From LSCE01 sp050485425 (GTDB taxonomy: Bacteria > Pseudomonadota > Gammaproteobacteria > Nitrococcales > Aquisalimonadaceae), in contig JBJHBJ010000005.1 in NCBI GenBank assembly GCA_050485425.1, forward strand, positions 70,643 to 134,642: a stretch of 64,000 nucleotides of DNA, given 5' to 3'. The position numbers and the translations under genes are program-made. The stretch's first letter is position 1. The number at the start of each line of letters is the position of its first letter. Below, piece after piece: positions 53,045-61,226 of this stretch. The notes beneath the pieces were generated by a model. The model was given only the letters and a program-made list of their open reading frames with translations. It did not search any database and was not told where the DNA came from.

Positions 53045-55335
53045 GCACCAGCGGCTTTGCTTTCACGCAGTCGGGTCGCAACAACATCCGGCGTGAACGG
53101 AGGTTGTCGGAAGCGCACGCCGGTCGCATTGAACAGCGCAGCGGCAATGGCCGGAGCCGCAGGCAGGGAGGCTGACTCCCCTACCCCCAGGGGCGGCTCC
53201 GATGGGCGTTCCATCAACATCACATCGATCATCGGAAGCTCGGGGAACGTAAGAATCGGGTACCCCCCCCATTCCAGGCTGACGACGCCTTTTCCGTCGA
53301 ACTCCACCCGTTCCTTGAGCACGCGGCTCAGTGACTGCACCACATTACCGTGCACCTGATGCCTGACCCCGGCTGGATTGATCATCAAGCCGGCATCCTG
53401 CCCCACTACGACACGCCGCAGCAGGATGCGGCCGGTCTCCGGCTCCACCTCGAGTTCCACCACCCAGGCAGCCATGGCGGCACCAAAACCCGGAAATTTG
53501 CTATGCACATAATGCGCGTACGCGAAACCTCTGCCGAACGACCATCCCTCCTGCACATCCTGGGGTGCCGGCGTCCCCCAGTCTGCCCGTTCGGCGACGG
53601 CCTCTATCAACGCAATCGGACGCGCCTCGGCAAGATGACGCAGGCGAAACGCCACGGGGTCGACACCGGCCTCGGCCGCCAGCTCGTCCATGAAGGATTC
53701 GTGCGCAAAGCTGTTCGGCAGGGCCGAGACACCGCGCAGCCAGGAAGCACGAACGATCGGGGCCGTGTCGTCACAGGAAATTCGCATTGTGGGATACAGA
53801 TAGGGCGGCACGGCCGTTCGGTCGCCCATCTGCAGCACCCGGGCCACCGGTTCACGCATACCGGTCAGCAGTGAAGCCAGCAGCGGGCCGTCGTTGGAGG
53901 GATAGCGGCTGACAAAATCGTAATGGGCCAGACCGCCGTCCGGACCGAGACCGCCTCTCACGTCCATCAACTGGGCGGCACCTTTCGGCTCCCAGCCGTG
54001 CTCCTGTTCCCGGGTGAGCTGGACGCGCACAGGGCGCCCAACCGCCCGCGCGAGTAGCACCGCATCGCCGCAGACATCATCCGCGCAATTCCGCCCATAG
54101 CATCCGGAAGCTTCCATGCGCAGCACCTCGATGCAACCTTCGTCCAGCTCCAGCAAACGGCTGAGATCGACGCGCAGACTATGCGGGTTCTGCGTACCGG
54201 ACCAGACCCGCACGAAGTCATCCTGTACATCGGCCACCGCGCAGGACGGCCCGATAGAGGCATGCATCTGGTACGGCCAGACATACTCACGTTGAAGTTC
54301 ATGTCGCCCTGCCCGGGTGATCAGCAGCTCCGGATCGCCCGCTTCCTTGAGCAAGCGGCGCTTTGCCGGGTTGCCGCGCAACCGTGACGGGAGATCATCC
54401 ATGCTTTCCAGCGGCGGCACGGGTTTCCATTGCACCTTCAATTGCCGCGCCGCGCGCTCGGCATGTTCCTCGCGTTCCGCCACAACACCGATAAAATCGC
54501 CGATGACCACGACATCGACAATGCCCGGAATTTGCGCAATGGAGGCTTTGTCCACGGACAACAGGCTGCTCCCCACGAAATCCCCGCTATCCCGGCCGAC
54601 ATAAGGCGGCCGCACGACGCGGCCGTGCAACATACCAGGCACACGGACGTCGTGAACAAAAGTCAGTGCGCCACTGGCCTTGGCCGGAATATCCACGCGC
54701 GGCATGGACTTGCCCACCACGCGGTGGCTCTGTACCGGCTTCAGCGGTACCGATTCAGCAAGCTTCAAGGAGAACCGCTCTCCCTCGAGCAGTTCTCCGA
54801 AAGACACGCGTTTCTCTGGCTGTGCGCGCAGGTGAACCACGCCATCATCCACGCATAGGCTCTCTACGCCGCAACCGAGCACCGCTGCGGCGCGCTCAAG
54901 CAGAAACCACCGCGCCTGTGCTGCAGCGGTACGCAAGGGCACGGCACTGATCTGGATACTGGCGCTGGCAATCGTCGGGCCCTGATTGGGCACTTCGAAA
55001 GGGTTACCCAGCACCATCTCCACCTGACTGAACGGCACATCCAGTTCCTCGGCAACGATCTGCGCCAAAGCCGTGCGGATGCCGGTGCCCAGATCCACAT
55101 GGCCGTTGAATCCCAGCACTCTGCCGTCAGCCAGCATGGCGATGAAAAGTTCCGGCTCCGAGGGAATGAAATCCGAGGGAGTACCCGGCTGCCCTGGCGC
55201 GGGGACGGGCGGCGGAAGCGGGTCGCGATAAACAACCAGCATGTTGTTGCCGGTCAGCAGGTTCTGGCGTGTAAACTGAGCTGGCTGGCGTGGAGTCATA
55301 CGTGCCCCGGTGTCTGGTTGACGGCTCGGGCGCAC
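53017..55335 (-). CDS. Molybdopterin-binding large subunit of a molybdenum hydroxylase (NicB / isoquinoline oxidoreductase type), intact
   Basis: A 772-residue molybdenum hydroxylase large subunit of the permuted IorB/NicB type without a cytochrome part. Conserved blocks are GRVLGFNGHVDLGTGIRTALAQIVAEELDVP, QMHASIGPSCAVADVQDDFVRVWSGTQNPH, EASGCYGRNCADDVCGDAVLLARAVGRPVRVQLTREQEH and the catalytic-glutamate motif PPLGVGESASLPAAPAIAAALFNATG. The C-terminal RFRQPPFTPD closely matches RFRQPPFTPE of the NicB fusion. The start is GTG 55335 or ATG 55299; GGGGG precedes the GTG. It is divergent from the MarR gene over operator-like site 3 and probably supplies the active site of nicotinate dehydrogenase. 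Confidence 0.9.
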   Translation of the reverse strand: MRPSRQPDTGARMTPRQPAQFTRQNLLTGNNMLVVYRDPLPPPVPAPGQPGTPSDFIPSEPELFIAMLADGRVLGFNGHVDLGTGIRTALAQIVAEELDVPFSQVEMVLGNPFEVPNQGPTIASASIQISAVPLRTAAAQARWFLLERAAAVLGCGVESLCVDDGVVHLRAQPEKRVSFGELLEGERFSLKLAESVPLKPVQSHRVVGKSMPRVDIPAKASGALTFVHDVRVPGMLHGRVVRPPYVGRDSGDFVGSSLLSVDKASIAQIPGIVDVVVIGDFIGVVAEREEHAERAARQLKVQWKPVPPLESMDDLPSRLRGNPAKRRLLKEAGDPELLITRAGRHELQREYVWPYQMHASIGPSCAVADVQDDFVRVWSGTQNPHSLRVDLSRLLELDEGCIEVLRMEASGCYGRNCADDVCGDAVLLARAVGRPVRVQLTREQEHGWEPKGAAQLMDVRGGLGPDGGLAHYDFVSRYPSNDGPLLASLLTGMREPVARVLQMGDRTAVPPYLYPTMRISCDDTAPIVRASWLRGVSALPNSFAHESFMDELAAEAGVDPVAFRLRHLAEARPIALIEAVAERADWGTPAPQDVQEGWSFGRGFAYAHYVHSKFPGFGAAMAAWVVELEVEPETGRILLRRVVVGQDAGLMINPAGVRHQVHGNVVQSLSRVLKERVEFDGKGVVSLEWGGYPILTFPELPMIDVMLMERPSEPPLGVGESASLPAAPAIAAALFNATGVRFRQPPFTPDVVATRLRESKAAGAQGASAAFA

Positions 55336-55355
55336 TTACCCCCGCCATTTTTGGT

Positions 55356-55366
55356 GTGTACACCAT
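55356..55366 (+). promoter_or_regulatory. Operator-like site 3 (between molybdenum subunit and MarR genes)
   Basis: GTGTACACCAT; with flanks TGGTGTGTACACCA (55352-55365) it is a near-perfect 14-bp palindrome. The position between divergent genes suggests control of both, including autoregulation of the MarR protein. Confidence 0.65.
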
Positions 55367-55428
55367 AATTATGGCAACATGCCGCGCCGAAGCAACCATC
55401 GCATCAGCCCAAACGACGGACGGAGCCC

Positions 55429-55905
55429 ATGGAGCACACCCGGAAGACTGCAGCCGACGCCGAAGCCAGCACCCCCGCCGAACTGGGCTACGACTTTCAC
55501 GAGCAGGTGGGGCACTTGCTCCGAAAGGCCTACCAGCGTCATACAGCCATCTTCCAGCAGGAAAGCTGCGACGATCAGCTAACAGCCATCCAGTTCGTCA
55601 CCCTCTGCACCGTGAGTGATCGCGGTCCCAGCTCGCTGTCCGAAATCGTCAAGGCCACCGCCATCGACCCCGCCACAATCCGTGGCGTGATCAAGCGCCT
55701 GAAAGCCCGTCATTTCATCACGCTGGAATCCAACCCGGACGATCAGCGCAAGGTCATGGTGTGCATCACCGACGAAGGCCGGGAACTGGTCAAGAACATG
55801 ATCCCCCACGCCCGGCAGATCACTGAGCGGACCATGGGCAATCTGAACCCGGCCGAACGCATCGCCCTGATCCATCTGCTCAATAAGATGAACGGGGACG
55901 CCTGA
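55429..55905 (+). CDS. nicR: MarR family regulator, probable NicR-type repressor of the nicotinate island
   Basis: A 158-residue MarR protein. The winged helix is LTAIQFVTLCTVSDRGPSSLSEIVKATAIDPATIRGVIKRLKARHFITLESNPDDQRKVMVCITDEGRELV (about residues 48-120). In the known nicotinate pathway of Pseudomonas the repressor NicR is a MarR protein that responds to 6-hydroxynicotinate; position and the five shared sites make this its likely counterpart. No other regulator gene is inside the island. Confidence 0.85.
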   Translation: MEHTRKTAADAEASTPAELGYDFHEQVGHLLRKAYQRHTAIFQQESCDDQLTAIQFVTLCTVSDRGPSSLSEIVKATAIDPATIRGVIKRLKARHFITLESNPDDQRKVMVCITDEGRELVKNMIPHARQITERTMGNLNPAERIALIHLLNKMNGDA

Positions 55906-55996
55906 ACTCGGGCCGATATCATCCCGGAATAATCGATGCCAGGAGGTGCCCGGCCATTCTCGACGGCGGAAACGGCCGGCTGACGAACCATAGTCG

Positions 55997-56623
55997 TCAA
56001 AGCGGGCGTTCCTGCTGGCGAAGCGCGGCGTCCATCGCCAGGTACCCCGGTTGCGCCGCCACCTGTTCCAGCCACCGCCGGACGGCAGGGTAGGAGGTCA
56101 GGTCGAACCCGCCCTCGTGGGCGACATGCGTGTAGGCGTACAGGCCTACGTCGGCAATGGAATAGCGCTCTCCGACGAAGAACGTTCGTTCGGCCAGGTG
56201 CTGTTCCATAACCCGCAACGCCGCGTGGCCGGGCGCCCGCTTCTCGTCCAGCACGCGCTCATGGCTTTCGGGCCGGCCGAGGAACCGGATGATGAACCGG
56301 GATACCGCGATGTAGGGCTCGTGGCTGTACTGCTCGAAGAACAGCCACTGCAGCACCTGCGCATGCTCGAAGGGGTCCTCCGGCAGCAGCGACGAGCCGC
56401 GGGCCAGATAGTGCATGATGGCGTTCGATTCCGGCAGATAGCGGCCCTGCGCGGTCTCCAGCAACGGAATCCTGCCGTTGGGATTCCTCGCCAGGAACTC
56501 CTCGCTGCGTGTTTCACCGGTCAGCGCGCTGACAGGCACCCACTGGTGATCGATCCCAAGGCGGTTCAGGACCAGCTTGACCTTGTAGCAGTTTCCCGAT
56601 GTCAGATCGCCGTAGATTCTCAT
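55997..56623 (-). CDS. Glutathione S-transferase family protein
   Basis: A 208-residue GST. The start ATG 56623 has GGGGGTGGA upstream. The N-terminal domain reads MRIYGDLTSGNCYKVKLVLNRLGIDHQWV with NPNGRIPLLE and PESNAIMHYLA; the C-terminal alpha domain contains ERYSIADVGLYAYTHVAHEGGFDLTSYPAVRRWLE. It is a single gene, convergent with the MarR gene. Confidence 0.88.
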   Translation of the reverse strand: MRIYGDLTSGNCYKVKLVLNRLGIDHQWVPVSALTGETRSEEFLARNPNGRIPLLETAQGRYLPESNAIMHYLARGSSLLPEDPFEHAQVLQWLFFEQYSHEPYIAVSRFIIRFLGRPESHERVLDEKRAPGHAALRVMEQHLAERTFFVGERYSIADVGLYAYTHVAHEGGFDLTSYPAVRRWLEQVAAQPGYLAMDAALRQQERPL

Positions 56624-56739
56624 TCCACCCCCGTTCCGCCGTCCCTCCATGCCCCGTTCGCCAGCCATCCGGCGGCGCGCAGGACCACCTTCCTATCACG
56701 CGCCAGCCCGCGCCCGTGACGAAACACCGGCTACCGCCT

Positions 56740-57612
56740 TCACGCCGGCAGAGACTGGTCCGGCCACTGCAACAGGGCCTTCATCTTTTCCCGGGTGTCC
56801 GTCTCGCTGGTAGCCACGTAGGTGATCAGTTGCAGTGGCACGCCGTTGCCGCCGGCAACCTGAAGGATGACGAAATCGAACGACAGCCGCCCGGCTTCCG
56901 GATGCTGATAGACCTTGACCCCCTCCTGGGGCAACTGCACGTTATGCTCGGCCCACCAGCGGGCGAATACCGGGCTGCGGGAACCGAGCAGCACGAGCAG
57001 TTCGTTGAACCAGGGGTCGTCAATATAGCTGGCGTAGGTCAGCCGCAGCTTGGCCACACAATCCCGCGCGTGGGCCTCCCAGTCCACCAGCATCCGGCGC
57101 ATGCAGGGGTTGAGGAAGAGCTGGTAGATACCGTTTCGCTCGATACCCCGCATTGCCCGGATGTCACCGTGGATGACCGTGGCCGCCCGGTTCCAGGCCA
57201 GGATATCCGACCGCGCACCCATGACCCATGCCGGGCTGTATTCGAGTTGCTCCATCAGGCGGCGAATCTGGGGGCTGACCACCGCCTCGCGGGCCGACCC
57301 GTTGCCGCTGCCGTCGTTGCCATAGCCGGCCAGTGCCAGCAGGTGCTGCTGCTCGGCAGGCTCCAGCCTCAGCGCACGGGCGATGCGCTGCAGCGTGTCC
57401 ACGGACGGGTGCACATCCCGCGTTTGCTCCAGCCACGCGTACCACTCCGTGCTGATGCCGGCCAGCTCGGCCACTTCCTCCCGGCGCAGGCCAGGCGTGC
57501 GCCGGCGCGCGCCGCGGGGAAGGCCGATCTGCTCTGGCTGCAGCCGGGCACGGCGAATTCTCAGGAAGGTCGCGATTTCGCTACGACGGTCGTTACTGAG
57601 CAATGCGTTCAT
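56740..57612 (-). CDS. XRE-family regulator with MmyB-like ligand domain
   Basis: A 290-residue protein. Residues 7-85 are a helix-turn-helix of the HTH_31 type (FLRIRRARLQPEQIGLPRGARRRTPGLRREEVAELAGISTEWYAWLEQ). The rest is an MmyB-like PAS-type domain, including VMGARSDILAWNRAATVIHGDI and NELLVLLGSRSPVFARWWAEH. Such regulators usually control a neighbouring oxidoreductase. It is divergent from the aldo/keto reductase at 57829, its probable target. Confidence 0.88.
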   Translation of the reverse strand: MNALLSNDRRSEIATFLRIRRARLQPEQIGLPRGARRRTPGLRREEVAELAGISTEWYAWLEQTRDVHPSVDTLQRIARALRLEPAEQQHLLALAGYGNDGSGNGSAREAVVSPQIRRLMEQLEYSPAWVMGARSDILAWNRAATVIHGDIRAMRGIERNGIYQLFLNPCMRRMLVDWEAHARDCVAKLRLTYASYIDDPWFNELLVLLGSRSPVFARWWAEHNVQLPQEGVKVYQHPEAGRLSFDFVILQVAGGNGVPLQLITYVATSETDTREKMKALLQWPDQSLPA

Positions 57613-57828
57613 CCTTCTTGGGGGGAACCACGGATACCAGTATGCGGCGTTCCTTATTCCGTGTCCGCAGCCTGCGTAAGGTCCCTTGCACGCCACGGCT
57701 GGCAATACCGGCAATCATAGACGAGGATGACTGCGCGCATGCACCAGGCCATCACCACACCGGATTCATACCGCCTGCCCGGCCAGCCCCGCCATACCCT
57801 AGCAACTTCTGACCATCTGGAGAGCCTT

Positions 57829-58875
57829 ATGCACTACCGCAAATTCGGCAACACCGGCCTGTTCGTCTCCGAGCTCTGCCTGGGCACCATGACCTTCGGC
57901 GGCGAGGGGGAGCTCTGGAGCAAGATCGGCAACCTGCAGCAAAGCGATGCCGAAACGCTGATCGGCCGTGCGCTGGACGCCGGCATCAATTTCATCGACA
58001 CCGCGGATATCTACTCCGAGGGGCAGTCCGAGACCATGACCGGCCGGGCGCTCAGGAACCTGAAGGTGCCCCGAGACGACGTGGTGGTGGCCACCAAGGT
58101 GTTCGGCGAAACCGGCCCGGGCGTGAACGCCAGGGGACTGTCGCGCTACCACATCATGGAGGGGGTCAAGGCCAGCCTGAAACGGCTGCAGCTGGACCAT
58201 ATCGACCTCTACCAGGTCCATGGTTTCGACCCGGCAACCCCCATGGAAGAAACCCTGGCCGCGCTTGACACGCTGGTGCAGCAGGGCCACGTGCGCTACA
58301 TCGGCGTGTCCAACTGGGCCGCATGGCAGGTGGCGAAGGCGCTGGGCATCTGCGAGCGCAAGGACCTTGCCCCGTTCCAGTCCCTGCAAGCCTACTACAC
58401 CATCGCCGGCCGCGACCTGGAACGGGAAATCATCCCCATGCTGGACAGCGAGGGACTCGGCCTGATGGTATGGAGCCCGCTGGCCGGCGGCCTGCTCAGC
58501 GGCAAGTACACCCGCGAGAAACAGGCCGAAGCCGGCAGTCGCCGTATCGCCTTCGACTTCCCGCCGGTGGCGATGGAACGCGCCTACGACTGCATCGACA
58601 CCATGAACAGCATCGCCGAGGCGCACGGCGTCTCCGTCGCGCGGATCGCCCTAGCCTGGCTGCTCCACCAACCGGCCGTCACCAGCGTGATCGTCGGCGC
58701 CAAGCGCCCCGACCAGTTGGACGACAACATCGCCGCGACGCAGGTTTCCCTCGGTGATCACGAGCTGGCGGAACTCGACAGGGCCAGCGCGCTACCCCGG
58801 GAATATCCGGGCTGGATGCTGGAAAGGCAGGGGGAGTACCGGCGGGGGCAACTGCAGGCGGCAAGGAGTCGTTAG
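57829..58875 (+). CDS. Aldo/keto reductase
   Basis: A 348-residue AKR with the start ATG at 57829 (CTGGAGAG upstream). MHYRKFGNTGLFVSELCLGTMTFGG opens the barrel; the catalytic tetrad lies in NFIDTADIYSEGQSE (Asp, Tyr), VVVATKVFG (Lys) and IDLYQVHGFD (His). The NADP-binding end is VTSVIVGAKRPDQLDDNIAA. It reduces carbonyls in the cytoplasm; the substrate is unknown. It is divergent from the MmyB-like regulator. Confidence 0.92.
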   Translation: MHYRKFGNTGLFVSELCLGTMTFGGEGELWSKIGNLQQSDAETLIGRALDAGINFIDTADIYSEGQSETMTGRALRNLKVPRDDVVVATKVFGETGPGVNARGLSRYHIMEGVKASLKRLQLDHIDLYQVHGFDPATPMEETLAALDTLVQQGHVRYIGVSNWAAWQVAKALGICERKDLAPFQSLQAYYTIAGRDLEREIIPMLDSEGLGLMVWSPLAGGLLSGKYTREKQAEAGSRRIAFDFPPVAMERAYDCIDTMNSIAEAHGVSVARIALAWLLHQPAVTSVIVGAKRPDQLDDNIAATQVSLGDHELAELDRASALPREYPGWMLERQGEYRRGQLQAARSR

Positions 58876-58886
58876 CCGAAAGGAAG

Positions 58887-58909
58887 CGCGCCGGCACTCC
58901 ACCGGCGCG
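58887..58909 (+). terminator. Terminator-like hairpin after the aldo/keto reductase
   Basis: CGCGCCGG (58887-58894) pairs with CCGGCGCG (58902-58909) across a seven-base loop, 11 bases after the stop. Only two T follow. Confidence 0.45.
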
Positions 58910-59057
58910 TTGCAACGCCACCAGAGCAAGGGCATCGGAAGAATGAGATCTGGGTACCGCCGCGAATGACGGCGCAACGGTATGGCGCTGAAAAACATGC
59001 CAGGAACGCGGGTACGCCGTGCCGGGCATGGCCGGGCCGGCGGGTCGTCCCGTTCGC

Positions 59058-59456
59058 CTAGGCGAGACCACGAAGTCGGGCTGCCAGCCGTGGTGATACG
59101 GCGACCACGATCAGGACAAGTGGCCAGAGGTTACCGTCGGTGAAGGTGTACTGGGCAAGCACCTCCTCTGGCGGGGTCCGCAATACCAACAGCCCCAGGG
59201 CAAACTCCACTATCACGGTCAGGCCCAGCCAGAACAGCCCAACGAACCAGAACCCGGCCGGGTCGCGGACACCGAGGCGGCCTGCAGCAAGCAGGGCAAC
59301 CAGCAATACGCAGGCCGACAATAGCGCGCCACTCAGTGCGTAGCCTGCAGTGGTGCCCAGAACCGGCTCCAGCAACCATTCCCGCAGCCCACCATTGACG
59401 ATGGCGAGAAGCAGAATCAGGCACCAGAATGCGGATGCCCTGACGATCGTGCTCAC
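59058..59456 (-). CDS. Small hypothetical membrane protein
   Basis: A 132-residue protein with four membrane helices (AFWCLILLLAIVNGGL, AGYALSGALLSACVLLVALLAAGRL, GFWFVGLFWLGLTVIVEFALGLLV, LWPLVLIVVAVSPRL). No family is recognised with confidence. It overlaps the VOC gene stop by four bases and is the last gene of that unit. Confidence 0.68.
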   Translation of the reverse strand: MSTIVRASAFWCLILLLAIVNGGLREWLLEPVLGTTAGYALSGALLSACVLLVALLAAGRLGVRDPAGFWFVGLFWLGLTVIVEFALGLLVLRTPPEEVLAQYTFTDGNLWPLVLIVVAVSPRLAARLRGLA

Positions 59457-59824
59457 TGGCCGCCGGCCACGCTCGTGAACGTCAACCGGTTGCCGAACGG
59501 GTCCGTGACCGTCATGTCCCGCGTGCCCCAGGGCATCAGCTTGATGGCCGGCCTGGCGTACTTGTAGGGTTTCCCGGCCAACTCGGCATGAAAGGCGTCC
59601 AGCGCATCCGTCTCAATCCGCATGGCCGCGCCGGGGCTGGCGTCACCGTGATGCTCCGACAGATGCAGCACGCAGCCCTCCCTGGAAACCTGCATGTAGA
59701 GCGGGAAGCCCGCCTCGAAGCGATGCTCCCAATCGACGGTGAAACCCAGGTAATCCAGGTAAAACGTCTTCGCGGTTTCTTCGTTGAAGATGCGAAGAAT
59801 CGGAGTCGTCCTGCCAAACGCCAT
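59453..59824 (-). CDS. VOC family / glyoxalase-bleomycin resistance-like protein
   Basis: A 123-residue vicinal-oxygen-chelate fold protein: TPILRIFNEETAKTFYLDYLGFTVDWEHRF at the start, VLHLSEHHGDASPGAAMRIET in the middle and MTVTDPFGNRLTF at the end. This looks like the bleomycin-resistance/glyoxalase branch, which often binds toxins or acts on small molecules. It overlaps the downstream membrane gene and follows the DUF2199 gene by 36 bases. Confidence 0.87.
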   Translation of the reverse strand: MAFGRTTPILRIFNEETAKTFYLDYLGFTVDWEHRFEAGFPLYMQVSREGCVLHLSEHHGDASPGAAMRIETDALDAFHAELAGKPYKYARPAIKLMPWGTRDMTVTDPFGNRLTFTSVAGGQ

Positions 59825-59860
59825 ATGCTCATTTCCCCCAGGAGCTCATCCACGCAACGC

Positions 59861-60367
59861 TCAGCGATGCATCGCAGCCTCGGCAATCGCCTGCGCCTTC
59901 TCGACGCTGATACCCTGATGGAAATCCACGGCAAGCGGGTGATCCGTCTGCTCCAGGACGATGCACGGCCGCTCGCCGCCTGCTCGCGGGTACACCTCCG
60001 TTTTCAGGGCATAGGTGCTTTCATAATACGGCAAGTAATTGGAGAACCAGCCGAAGTAGCGGTCATGCGTATCCGGGGAATCATAGGTCTCCAGATAACG
60101 TGCAAAGCTGCTTTCGCTCAATGACACCCAGACACCCCAGAGGAACGGTTCCTCCACGCCGTGTATCGGCACCTCAAGGCAGACACGGATGAAGAAATGC
60201 TCGCCGTCCTCGTCGGAATAGCGGCAAAGGTCGGTTCCCAGGTTCCCGGCTTCCCGTACCGCTTCGCTTTGCTCAAGATAGGGGGCCGGGGCGCGGAAGC
60301 CGAAGCTGGGTGACCCCTCATGGACTTCACCGCAACAGGAGCATCTGAAACTGAAAATGGCGGCCAT
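59861..60367 (-). CDS. DUF2199 domain-containing protein
   Basis: A 168-residue protein with an N-terminal zinc-knuckle-like CSCCGEVHEG and the DUF2199 blocks GTDLCRYSDEDGEHFFIRVCLEVPIHG, PFLWGVWVSLSESSFARYLE and VDFHQGISVEKAQAIAEAA. The function of the family is unknown. It is the first gene of the DUF2199-VOC-membrane run. Confidence 0.86.
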   Translation of the reverse strand: MAAIFSFRCSCCGEVHEGSPSFGFRAPAPYLEQSEAVREAGNLGTDLCRYSDEDGEHFFIRVCLEVPIHGVEEPFLWGVWVSLSESSFARYLETYDSPDTHDRYFGWFSNYLPYYESTYALKTEVYPRAGGERPCIVLEQTDHPLAVDFHQGISVEKAQAIAEAAMHR

Positions 60368-60593
60368 TTGGCGGCAGGCTCTCCGGGATCGTCACCGACA
60401 TTGTTCCATCCGGCCTGTTGACCAGTAGAGCAAGGGGCATCAGGTCGAATGGAGAAAAGCGTATCAGGCCTTGAAGATTTTCGCACCGGGCCCCGGCGGC
60501 TTGGGAAGTTCTGAACAATTCCCCACTATTACCTGCTTTGCGCAGTTCTCGGTTATATTCCGAATTTCCTAACAAGAACACCGGGATACAGCC

Positions 60594-61226
60594 ATGGAAC
60601 ACGGATTCGTCCGCCCCCTTTTCGCCGCTGCCGCTTTCTGTATTGCCTCACCGGGCATCGCAGCCGACACACTTTCCTGGGATAACCTTTCGGTCGCCTG
60701 GATTGCCACCGCCAGCATCGACGTGGGGAGCCCCGGGGATGAGGACCTGAAAGGCTATCGCCTCGCAGGCACGGCGGGCATTACCGACATCCTTTTCGTC
60801 AGCGCCCTGGTCAACACCTATCACGTCAGCGACGGCAACGATTTCGACGTGAGCACCCAGCAGATCAGCGCCGGGGCGCGATACTCCATTCCCAACGTCC
60901 CCTTTCCTCTCCACATCTGGGGCTCACTGAACTACGAGCGGATCAGCGAAGGGGGTGAAATCGGAACCGGCCCGGGGATAGATGTCGGTGTTCGGGCAAT
61001 GGTCTACCCCGGCGTGGACCTGGGCCTGACGGTGAAACCCTGGAGCGATGTCGGCTTCGACAACTTTGACGTGAAATACACCGGCTACGAACTCAGTGCC
61101 GGTTACACCTTCCTTCCGTCAACGGCATTCACCCTGGCATGGAGCAACCACAGCAGCGACGAAGGCAGCTACAGGATCCGCTACCGCAACGTCATCGCCA
61201 TGGGGTTGCGCTACCAGTATCGTTAG
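60594..61226 (+). CDS. YfaZ-type outer membrane protein
   Basis: A 210-residue protein with a signal peptide (LFAAAAFCIASPGIAAD). The mature part alternates strands in the way of small beta-barrel outer membrane proteins, with TDILFVSALVNTYHVSDGNDFDV and LSAGYTFLPSTAFTLAWSNHSSDEGSYRIRYRNVI. It resembles the YfaZ family, though that assignment is moderate. The end overlaps the convergent LysR gene by 35 bases. Confidence 0.68.
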   Translation: MEHGFVRPLFAAAAFCIASPGIAADTLSWDNLSVAWIATASIDVGSPGDEDLKGYRLAGTAGITDILFVSALVNTYHVSDGNDFDVSTQQISAGARYSIPNVPFPLHIWGSLNYERISEGGEIGTGPGIDVGVRAMVYPGVDLGLTVKPWSDVGFDNFDVKYTGYELSAGYTFLPSTAFTLAWSNHSSDEGSYRIRYRNVIAMGLRYQYR

